The notes under the pieces were generated by a model. It searched no databases. It saw only the letters and a program-made list of their open reading frames with translations, and had not been told where the DNA came from. From assembly GCF_013141725.1 (NCBI RefSeq), contig NZ_WHNZ01000017.1:186001-250000 (forward strand): 64,000 nt of DNA, given 5' to 3'. The stretch is from Paenibacillus planticolens (lineage in GTDB: Bacteria; Bacillota; Bacilli; Paenibacillales; NBRC-103111). Of the stretch, positions 55,791 through 64,000 are shown piece after piece. The position numbers and the translations under genes are program-made. Each line of letters starts with the position of its first letter. Position 1 is the first letter of the stretch.

Positions 55791-58700
55791 ATGCATTTTA
55801 GTCATAAGCTATGGCACTACTTTCACTATAAACAAATCGAAAGCCGTCTGATCGCCTGGGCGGAAGCGGCTAAGGGAGAATTTTTCCGTCAACCGGCAAG
55901 CTGGAATTTCGTTGAAGGCGATCTGGTTGTTCAGCTCCCTTCTTTACCCGAGGGTTTCGTCCCTTTTTCTCAATTAGACAATGAGAAGCTCAGCGACGAG
56001 GCCAAAGGAAAGCTGCTTATTTCACTATGTCAAGCGCTTTCAATCCTACATGATAAACAGTTCTATATGGGCTTTTTGCTGCCCGACATGCTGTTTTTTC
56101 ATCCACAAACGCTGGCCGTTCTTCTAGATGTCCAACCATTCCCATCCGCCATTGAGTTTATCAATCACTTATTGCCGGATTATCCATACCGTTTATTTCC
56201 ACGCTATGCGCGGAGATTTCTTTTATCGCGTGTCGCGGATTTTGAATCTGTTCATTTGCTGCTGGCATCCATGTATGATCCTGTGCCTGCTGCTTTGCAG
56301 CCTCTATCCGAGCGTCTCCGTACGAAGCCGGAAACCTTTTTTTTCGCCGATGAGATCGCTGCTCTTCTTCGTGCCGCGCTGCATCTTCCTGCTGAACCAC
56401 AGCCGGATAAGGATACCGGTGACCAAACAAGCGCAAAATTGCTTCACCCGGCCGCTTCGCCCATTTCACACGAACAGCAGGAGTATTTTCGCGTTTTTTT
56501 GAATGCCAATGAGGATCGGCTGCTAGGTCTCATCTGCGAAGATGAGGCTATTCGCTTCGATTTATATGCACAGCACATTAATGAGGTTATTGAAAAGGGG
56601 TATTACTTCAAAATCATCTCTCAGGACCTGCCCTATTCAACCTTGCGCGAAGTCGTCTCTAGAACGCTGAATAGCGCTTACGGTATTCTGCCTGAGTCCA
56701 TAACCATGCTGCGCAATCTTGCCCGGAAATTTGATCAACTGCTCAAAAAGCACTATGAAGGCGACGACATCCTCTATTTGCTGACAGAGTGGCTGCACCA
56801 ATTTTTCTCGTCTGTTATTCCGCTGTTCCCGATTCAAAAGTTTGTTTTCACCTTCGAAAACTGCGAACACTTTGATGAGGATTCTCAGCTCATATTGCTG
56901 AACTACTGGAGAGAGCACGGCCATGAGATGAAGTTCCTGCATTTCATTTTCAGCGGGAGCCGTGTGCCGGACCAATTTGCGGAGGTATCCTTTCAAATAC
57001 TTGACATTCATCACTCCGATCCGGCCATTTATGAGCAATTGCTGGCGTCGCATTTCGGACGAGCGGATGAAGCTCTAGTCGGCGAGCTGCAATACTGGCT
57101 GCACGAACACCAGATTAACGCTAGCCACAGCGGTATCATTTTGGAGGAGCTCATTGCGTCCAACCGCATACAGCTCACAAGCAACGGATGGCAAAAAACA
57201 ACCGGATTTCATTTGGATCTTGAGACGCTGAATCCCCTTCGCTTGTTCGCGGAGCGTATCGCTCTTTTGGACAAGAAGGAATTAGAGCTCTTGAGGCTAT
57301 TATGCTGTTTGCCTATGCCGATCAACTTGGTGTCGCTTTTTACCGCGAATCGGCTGGATTCAGGTAACATTTTGCTCTCGGTGACCAAGCTTGCGCAGAT
57401 CGGACTTGTGCATGTCAGCCACAATGACTCTCTATTTATTTCGAGTGATATCGCGAATTTAGTGCTGCGGCAGTTGTCTGAGAGTGAGCTTGCGACGTAT
57501 TATCAAACCGCACTGCGATATCTTCATGGGTTTCGTCCGTTTGCGCTGCCTCAGCTCATTACACTGTCTTCTCAAGCCGGGGAATACACGGTCGAATACT
57601 ATTTGCTTTTAAAATATTACAGACAGATTCGCTCCCTGCTTTCCTACAGCCAAAAGGCCGAACTATTAGAGCGCATCAAGTATTTATACACGAAATTGGG
57701 AAGGCCCTATCTCATTTTCCTGGACCGCCTCCTTAGCCGTTTGTACCACCTGCTTAATCAGTTTGAGCTGTCGGAACAACTGGCTGTGTCCGTCTTTGAA
57801 CGGACAGGAACAAATTCCGACCGCTTTGGTTGGATGTTTATCCTCTTGCTTCAAGATGATTTGGACGTATATCTGTTACGCAAGGAGCTCTTCCCATTTA
57901 TTTCCGACGAAAGTGAGCAGCTCGCAGATCGGGTACGGGCAGCATTCTTGCTCAATACCAGCAACCTCTGTTCTCCGCTGCATGATGAAGAAATGCATAG
58001 GCTGCATGTTTTTTATACCGAAGTCGTGTACCCCAAGCGGCATTTGCTTACCCTGCGGCATTTTGCTGAAATTACAAATTACTATACGATCAATATGCTG
58101 ATGCATTTTCCGGAAACAGAGGAATGGGCCTTATCGATTGCAGCTAAGCTGGAGCCTCTACTGGACTCCTCGCCGCATACCGATCTAATGCTGCGCCTTT
58201 ACGATATTTACTCCTATCAAAGCAACAATAAGATCATCAAGACGTATGTTTACCGCGGAATTGAAGGCGCCAAACGTTCCGGTTACACCATTAAAGAGCA
58301 AGTCGGACATCTGAATGCGATGGAACTCTCCTTGAATCAAGGCGATATTGCCAGTTACTTGTATCATAAAGAACGAGTTATGCAGGTCGATTTGCTAAGA
58401 CGCAAGGATTTGGTGGAAAACTATTTGACCAATCAGCTTTTATTTGCGCTCGAATGGGAAGAATGGCCGCTGTTCCAGCAGCTGGAATCCAGCCTGATTG
58501 AGCAGCAAATCACGGACCGGAGCCGCTCCTTATTGACCGTATTTCAAGGCTACGCCGCCTTTCGCCGGCACCTTCCGGTTCATTTTACAGACACTCTTGA
58601 GAATGAGAACCACGCTATTTTCCTGGAAGCGCTGCGTCAAATACGTTTGGGCGATAGCGGGTTAGCCTGCAAGCTTTTGGAGCAATTTATATCCAGAAAC

Positions 58701-59966
58701 AACTCTGGCTTGTACGCTGGCTGGGCATACCGGGAGTTGATTCCCCTCCTGCTGGAGCTTCGCTCGGAGAGCTTGGAGACATGGTTTAACCATTTTGAAG
58801 ACTACTTGAAACGATACGCCTTTGACGTCTTTTGGCCTGATTATTACCGCCTTTCGGCGGAAAAGTCCATGTACGAAGGCGATATCCAACATGCCATGCT
58901 GTATTTGCGGCGAGCTTTAAACGGCTATCAGATGATTCAAAAGGATACATGGCGCCCGCATCTGACTGCCTGCATGGAACGGGTGATTATGCCCGCCTAC
59001 GCTCCGGTCTCCCCTGCCATTCTGCAGGATGATTATGTTCAGAAAATGATTGCTGACCGTGAACAATGGCTGCTGCTTTCCTTGGATTTGCAAATTATTA
59101 TCGAGCTCAGCGAGCAAGTAACCGAAACGTTGGATCTTGCCACGACCATGCAAAGACTGACCAAAGCGCTTTTCGACTACTTTCCGGTCATTCAGCTTTC
59201 CATCACGTACAAACTGCTGCATTATAAGCAAAAAGTTTTCGTCACCGCCTCCGGATTGCGGGATCATGACGAATTGATTGCCTACCAAGCGCGAAGCGAA
59301 GATAGCTGTGCGCTGGCCTTCACACTGTTTCAGCGAGGCGATGAAACTATTACCTTGCATGTTCATGTCGATGGCATGACCAAAACCAAACAGCAGCATA
59401 TGGAGCACTTCCTGTCATTTATAAAACCGCACATTATCAACGTGCTTCTGCATCGGGAAATGGTCATCGATAATCTGACCGGATTCTACTTGCGCGGCTA
59501 CTTCATGGAGAAGCTGAGAGAAGAGTTCGAGCTTGCCAGCCGTTATCAGTTAGACCTATCGGTCATCATGATCGATGTCGACAATTTCCGCAGAGTCAAC
59601 GAATTCGGACATCCCGAAGGAGACCGGGTGCTGCGGGAAATCGCCGATATTTTCCGCTTTAATTTGAGGAAGAGCGACATTGCAGGCCGATACGGCGGCG
59701 AGGAGCTCATTCTTATTTTACCGAAAACGGACGGCAAAGAAGCTCTCAAGATTGCCCATCAGCTGCGGGGCGAGATTGAGAAAGAGTTCGCCTACGGGCG
59801 TCCATACAAGACCACCGTCAGTGTGGGCGTATCTTCCCTGGAGCTGTGCAAGCCAAGTTCGATCGAGCAGCTGATCGAGCAGGCCGATACGGCCGAAATA
59901 ACGGCGAAGCGGACCGGGAAGAATAAAGTGGTTGCGGCTTGGGAACTTGGTTCCTCTATTTCCTAG
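55791..59966 (+). CDS. Large signalling protein: kinase-like, ATPase-like and GGDEF (diguanylate cyclase) domains
   Basis: A protein of 1391 residues from ATG 55791, or 1416 if it begins at ATA 55716. The N terminus (1-200) resembles a degenerate protein-kinase fold (LISLCQALSILHDKQFYMGF, then LPDMLFFHPQTLAVLLDVQP) with no intact catalytic set. Residues about 230-500 look like a STAND/AAA region; a Walker B-like VFTFENCEHFDEDSQLILLN is present but no clear Walker A. Helical repeats follow, then a GAF-like segment near 1080-1220. The C-terminal GGDEF domain has RYGGEELILILP (active GGEEL) and an inhibitory RxxD site (RKSD). It likely makes c-di-GMP in response to an unknown signal. The protein is cytoplasmic. 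Confidence 0.85.
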   Translation: MHFSHKLWHYFHYKQIESRLIAWAEAAKGEFFRQPASWNFVEGDLVVQLPSLPEGFVPFSQLDNEKLSDEAKGKLLISLCQALSILHDKQFYMGFLLPDMLFFHPQTLAVLLDVQPFPSAIEFINHLLPDYPYRLFPRYARRFLLSRVADFESVHLLLASMYDPVPAALQPLSERLRTKPETFFFADEIAALLRAALHLPAEPQPDKDTGDQTSAKLLHPAASPISHEQQEYFRVFLNANEDRLLGLICEDEAIRFDLYAQHINEVIEKGYYFKIISQDLPYSTLREVVSRTLNSAYGILPESITMLRNLARKFDQLLKKHYEGDDILYLLTEWLHQFFSSVIPLFPIQKFVFTFENCEHFDEDSQLILLNYWREHGHEMKFLHFIFSGSRVPDQFAEVSFQILDIHHSDPAIYEQLLASHFGRADEALVGELQYWLHEHQINASHSGIILEELIASNRIQLTSNGWQKTTGFHLDLETLNPLRLFAERIALLDKKELELLRLLCCLPMPINLVSLFTANRLDSGNILLSVTKLAQIGLVHVSHNDSLFISSDIANLVLRQLSESELATYYQTALRYLHGFRPFALPQLITLSSQAGEYTVEYYLLLKYYRQIRSLLSYSQKAELLERIKYLYTKLGRPYLIFLDRLLSRLYHLLNQFELSEQLAVSVFERTGTNSDRFGWMFILLLQDDLDVYLLRKELFPFISDESEQLADRVRAAFLLNTSNLCSPLHDEEMHRLHVFYTEVVYPKRHLLTLRHFAEITNYYTINMLMHFPETEEWALSIAAKLEPLLDSSPHTDLMLRLYDIYSYQSNNKIIKTYVYRGIEGAKRSGYTIKEQVGHLNAMELSLNQGDIASYLYHKERVMQVDLLRRKDLVENYLTNQLLFALEWEEWPLFQQLESSLIEQQITDRSRSLLTVFQGYAAFRRHLPVHFTDTLENENHAIFLEALRQIRLGDSGLACKLLEQFISRNNSGLYAGWAYRELIPLLLELRSESLETWFNHFEDYLKRYAFDVFWPDYYRLSAEKSMYEGDIQHAMLYLRRALNGYQMIQKDTWRPHLTACMERVIMPAYAPVSPAILQDDYVQKMIADREQWLLLSLDLQIIIELSEQVTETLDLATTMQRLTKALFDYFPVIQLSITYKLLHYKQKVFVTASGLRDHDELIAYQARSEDSCALAFTLFQRGDETITLHVHVDGMTKTKQQHMEHFLSFIKPHIINVLLHREMVIDNLTGFYLRGYFMEKLREEFELASRYQLDLSVIMIDVDNFRRVNEFGHPEGDRVLREIADIFRFNLRKSDIAGRYGGEELILILPKTDGKEALKIAHQLRGEIEKEFAYGRPYKTTVSVGVSSLELCKPSSIEQLIEQADTAEITAKRTGKNKVVAAWELGSSIS

Positions 59967-59983
59967 GAAATGGACGCTTGTGC

Positions 59984-60029
59984 AAGGCTGTCCCAAAAGT
60001 AGAATTTACTACTTCGGAACAGCCTTTTC
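59984..60029 (+). terminator. Terminator of the GGDEF gene
   Basis: AAGGCTGT, AAAAGTAG, a loop, CTACTTCGGAACAGCCTTTT form an extended stem with a small asymmetry and a T tail, 18 bases after the stop. Confidence 0.85.
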
Positions 60030-60200
60030 CATTGTGCTGCCTTGCTGCAATCAGGCTATGCCCTTCTTAGATCATCCGCCCCTGCATAGAATGAATTATA
60101 AAGAAAATTTTATATTATAATCGTCAAATTTCAACATTCTTTGTAAGAATAAACCAGCATAATAGGTATAATTAACTATTCATAACAGGAGAATACTACT

Positions 60201-60326
60201 ATGCCAAGTTATTATTTCAAAGAATTTTGGACCCCACTTAAATTAATTGGTATACGTTTCTATCGTGATGATGAATATGATATTTGGGTGAAATTGTGGA
60301 ATCGACCAAAACAGCTTCTTAAATAG
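60201..60326 (+). CDS. Small protein, 41 residues, unknown
   Basis: An ATG preceded by AACAGGAGA at proper spacing opens a 41-codon frame. The product is aromatic and basic at the end (MPSYYFKEFWTPLKLIGIRF, ending WNRPKQLLK). It has no transmembrane helix or known motif. It may be a real small gene or a leader; the next gene starts 64 bases later. Confidence 0.5.
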   Translation: MPSYYFKEFWTPLKLIGIRFYRDDEYDIWVKLWNRPKQLLK

Positions 60327-60390
60327 CGTCAAGCAAAGTCGTCAAAAACAAATCCTGCAGCCGATGTAGATTGATATTGGGGGAATGACC

Positions 60391-60588
60391 ATGAAAAAGA
60401 ATAATGCTATTGCTTTAGCAATCATGCTTCTTTTTATTGCAGGAGCTGCAGGTATATTGAGTAGTTTTGATTGGGGGATAGAGAGTCCTGCCGCGGTCAA
60501 TCAATCGAAAGGAAACGCGCAGGGCAAATTACTATATGGATTTATTTTTTATGAAGAAACGGCCTCGGACCTCTTTCAAATCAAGTGA
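60391..60588 (+). CDS. Small single-pass membrane or exported protein
   Basis: A 65-residue product with an N-terminal hydrophobic helix (KKNNAIALAIMLLFIAGAAG) like an uncleaved signal anchor and a short outside part of about 40 residues. GGGGG lies seven bases before ATG 60391, which is preferred over ATG 60385. It converges with the acetyltransferase gene, the stops being five bases apart. No family recognised. Confidence 0.6.
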   Translation: MKKNNAIALAIMLLFIAGAAGILSSFDWGIESPAAVNQSKGNAQGKLLYGFIFYEETASDLFQIK

Positions 60589-60593
60589 AGCCT

Positions 60594-61292
60594 TCACACT
60601 AATTGAAGATAGTGAGTTATATATAAATCGTTTGTTTTCAATTCGAATCCCAATGAACAATAGAATTTATCAGCTATAGGATTATCCGTTTTGAGAACAA
60701 GAGTCCTATAATGCATTTTTGCTTCTTTCATTATTTCATCCATCAGTAAGCTTCCAATGCCAGAACCACGAAAATCCTTCGATACATACAAGCGGCGTAC
60801 ACGCCCAATTGTTCCCTCTTGCGAATAAGGGTCTTGAGTAAGCCCACAAATGCCAACTATTCGATTATGAGCATACGCAACGAATAGTGCTTCACCTTGC
60901 TTATCAAACCTGTTTATTCCAGCTTGATATTCATTAACCAAACGTTTCAAATGCCTGAATCCTTCATGATCGCTCTCTTCAACCAACTTATCTATTTCGC
61001 TGAGAACCAAACTTTCGCTTCTAGTAATCTTCACATTCTTCAACTTGTTTTGCTCCTTACGCCATTCATCGTGTTTATCTTTATAAGCGGCAATAATAGA
61101 AACAAGCAACGAACAACATCCAGAAATGAATGTAAAAACAAAAGTGATGATTGACTTAAAATGGAACTTACCATCACCAAGAACTCCAACCCTATTTGTT
61201 GTGAAATAGTTGTAAGTATACAAACACATTATCACTGAAAATATGATTACTAGCGTTGAACCAACTAGTCCAAAAACCACTTTTTTTCTCAT
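60594..61292 (-). CDS. Membrane-anchored GNAT N-acetyltransferase
   Basis: A 232-residue protein. Residues about 5-28 and 48-70 form two transmembrane helices, so both termini are cytoplasmic. The C-terminal 145 residues are a GNAT domain with the acetyl-CoA signature RRLYVSKDFRGSGIGSLLMD and the later TLVLKTDNPIADKFYCSLGF segment. GNAT enzymes acetylate small molecules or proteins; the membrane hairpin fused to it is unusual. The ribosome binding site is weak. An XhlA-like small gene lies 41 bases upstream on the same strand. Confidence 0.85.
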   Translation of the reverse strand: MRKKVVFGLVGSTLVIIFSVIMCLYTYNYFTTNRVGVLGDGKFHFKSIITFVFTFISGCCSLLVSIIAAYKDKHDEWRKEQNKLKNVKITRSESLVLSEIDKLVEESDHEGFRHLKRLVNEYQAGINRFDKQGEALFVAYAHNRIVGICGLTQDPYSQEGTIGRVRRLYVSKDFRGSGIGSLLMDEIMKEAKMHYRTLVLKTDNPIADKFYCSLGFELKTNDLYITHYLQLV

Positions 61293-61333
61293 TTGTCATG
61301 CACCAGCCTGCTCTTAAAATAAAAGAATCCTTT

Positions 61334-61516
61334 TCATCTGAAGTTCATTCCAATAATTCCAAGTAAAATAACCACACCAAAAACGACCACAAACCCAATT
61401 GCAAAGTTCACCCAAAATGGACGTTCATTCACATCGCTATTGTTTATCATCATATCAACTTTCGTTTCAACCCTAATCAGACGTTCCTTTAATTCTTGAA
61501 TTTCTTTATCATCCAT
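61334..61516 (-). CDS. Small XhlA-like coiled-coil membrane protein
   Basis: A 60-residue protein with an N-terminal coiled coil (KEIQELKERLIRVETKVDMM) and a C-terminal transmembrane helix (NFAIGFVVVFGVVILLGIIG). This is the arrangement of the haemolysin XhlA family, otherwise found beside phage holins. ATG 61516 is preferred, nine bases after GGAGG. It may be cotranscribed with the membrane-anchored acetyltransferase. No other phage gene is nearby. Confidence 0.75.
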   Translation of the reverse strand: MDDKEIQELKERLIRVETKVDMMINNSDVNERPFWVNFAIGFVVVFGVVILLGIIGMNFR

Positions 61517-61601
61517 CAAATGATTGCCTCCAGATTAAGTTAACTTTATTCAGTGACAATTTTCCACAATTAGGTTGATTATACCATTAAACTAGGGTAC
61601 C

Positions 61602-61625
61602 GCCAGCCCCGCTGGCTGTTTTTAT
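61602..61625 (+). terminator. Hairpin with T tail, plus-strand orientation, no gene upstream
   Basis: GCCAGC-CCC-GCTGGC followed by TGTTTTTATT. No plus-strand gene is seen upstream within 1 kb. Confidence 0.6.
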
Positions 61626-61730
61626 TATCCTACAATTTGTCTATTCAGCAAACAATTATCTAATCTTAAGCCCGCATTAATCTTCACCAGTTATTCTATA
61701 AGCAACCCCACTATTCACATATAGAGAATT

Positions 61731-61767
61731 GGACTTACAGCCCTAGAAAGCTGTAGGTCTAATTTTC
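61731..61767 (+). terminator. Second plus-strand hairpin with T tail
   Basis: GGACTTACAGC, loop, GCTGTAGGTCT then AATTTT. Like the one at 61602 it has no obvious gene. The 61517-61931 gap otherwise holds only the groEL terminator and a palindrome. Confidence 0.55.
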
Positions 61768-61810
61768 ATTTACGGACTCAACGCCCCCTCATTCATATCA
61801 CCAAACAAAG

Positions 61811-61855
61811 AAAAAGAGGCCTCCCACAAGTTCGTTGAACTCATGAAAAACCTCT
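61811..61855 (-). terminator. Terminator of groESL
   Basis: On the minus strand AGAGGTTTTTCATGAGTTC, loop AAC and the matching arm GAACTTGTGGGAGGCCTCT form a 19-bp stem (several G-U pairs) followed by TTTTTC. Confidence 0.88.
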
Positions 61856-61876
61856 AATCTCAGATCGATGAAGTCA

Positions 61877-61900
61877 GAATGAGGTCAATTGACCTCATTC
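61877..61900. repeat. Perfect 24-base palindrome in the groEL 3' region
   Basis: GAATGAGGTCAA and its exact complement TTGACCTCATTC form a palindrome with no loop, 32 bases after the groEL stop and just before the terminator. Confidence 0.85.
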
Positions 61901-61931
61901 AACCATCGAACCCTTATATAGTGGGCGATGA

Positions 61932-63617
<1,686 letters not shown>

Positions 63618-63657
63618 CTAAGTAAACTAACGTATTGCCGATCTATATCCTGCTAAA

Positions 63658-63939
63658 TTAGGCTAATACAGCGAGAATGTCGCTTTCGCGCAAGATCAAC
63701 AGTTCGCGGCCTTCGTATTTCACTTCAGTTCCTGCGTATTTGGAGAAAATGATGCGGTCGCCTTCGCTAACTTCAAGCGGAACACGAACGCCATCTTTCA
63801 ACGCGCCTGCGCCTACCGCTACAACTTTACCTTCTTGCGGTTTTTCTTTCGCTGTATCTGGCAGCACGATACCACTTGCTGTAGTCTCCTCTTTCGCAAC
63901 GGCTTCAATGATAACTCGATCACCTAACGGTCTGATCAT
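63658..63939 (-). CDS. groES: Co-chaperonin GroES (Cpn10)
   Basis: A complete 93-residue protein: [20 protein letters not shown], the mobile loop [20 protein letters not shown] and the C-terminal [12 protein letters not shown]. It forms the lid of GroEL. GGAGG lies upstream of the ATG. Control is by HrcA through the CIRCE element cut by the window end. Confidence 0.99.
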   Translation of the reverse strand: MIRPLGDRVIIEAVAKEETTASGIVLPDTAKEKPQEGKVVAVGAGALKDGVRVPLEVSEGDRIIFSKYAGTEVKYEGRELLILRESDILAVLA

Positions 63940-63987
63940 GGAAAAATAGCCTCCTTTAGAAAATTGGTAATGGTGTTTTCGGGGTTA

Positions 63988-64000
63988 TTAGCACTCGAAT
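63988..64000 (-). promoter_or_regulatory. Half of a CIRCE element (HrcA operator)
   Basis: TTAGCACTC at 63988-63996 is one full arm of the CIRCE inverted repeat (TTAGCACTC-N9-GAGTGCTAA). The window ends four bases into the spacer. It lies 49 bases before the groES start, the normal position. Confidence 0.88.

Overview
The window looks like the chromosome of a spore-forming member of the Bacillota, most likely Paenibacillus or a close relative. The evidence is a ydcC-alr-ndoAI-ndoA block as in Bacillus subtilis, spore genes (a cmpA-like cortex morphogenetic protein and a CotD-type coat protein), HrcA/CIRCE-type groESL, YesMN-style sugar two-component genes, strong GGAGG ribosome binding sites and frequent GTG/TTG starts. 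No rRNA, transposase, prophage or CRISPR array was seen.

Layout. (1) 1-16 kb, minus strand: a plant-glycan utilisation locus. Transcription runs from a GH2 beta-galactosidase through a GH78 alpha-L-rhamnosidase, a YesM-type sensor kinase, a sugar ABC importer (lipoprotein and two permeases), a YesN-type regulator, a GH127-like glycosidase, a racemase-superfamily enzyme with one catalytic cysteine and a RuBisCO-like protein cut by the window edge. The mix of galactosidase, rhamnosidase, arabinofuranosidase-like enzyme and RuBisCO-like protein suggests pectin side chains such as rhamnogalacturonan II, possibly with apiose breakdown. (2) 16-29 kb: housekeeping. A flavin monooxygenase-like protein, four tRNA genes (Leu, Glu, Ser, Asn), a CorA transporter, SprT, cmpA, a winged-helix protein behind a possible attenuator, Tex, the NdoA toxin-antitoxin pair, alanine racemase, a YdcC-like lipoprotein and an acyltransferase.

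(3) 29-49 kb: a large cell-surface glycan locus resembling S-layer glycan or ABC-exported rhamnan clusters. It holds a polyprenyl-phosphate sugar transferase, rhamnosyltransferase-like GT2 enzymes, rmlABCD, further glycosyltransferases, a methyltransferase, a Wzm/Wzt-type ABC exporter and, divergently, an O-antigen-ligase-like protein with a TPR-like tail. The part from about 35.7 to 46.6 kb is strikingly AT-rich and probably acquired. Inside it four genes (DUF212/PAP2-like phosphatase, phosphoribosyl-polyprenol synthase of the UbiA family, SMR-type small membrane protein, GT-C transferase) look like a complete route for making, flipping and using a lipid-linked ribofuranose donor. I consider this the best candidate for an undescribed system.

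(4) 49-64 kb: an AAA ATPase with a nuclease-like tail, an SNF2 helicase with a partner that may lack its SWIM domain, cotD, a 1391-residue kinase-like/ATPase-like/GGDEF signalling protein with a possible AUA start, several small membrane proteins including a membrane-anchored GNAT acetyltransferase, and groES-groEL with half a CIRCE operator at the window end. All calls rest on reading the sequence and on recall of family motifs; no searches were run.
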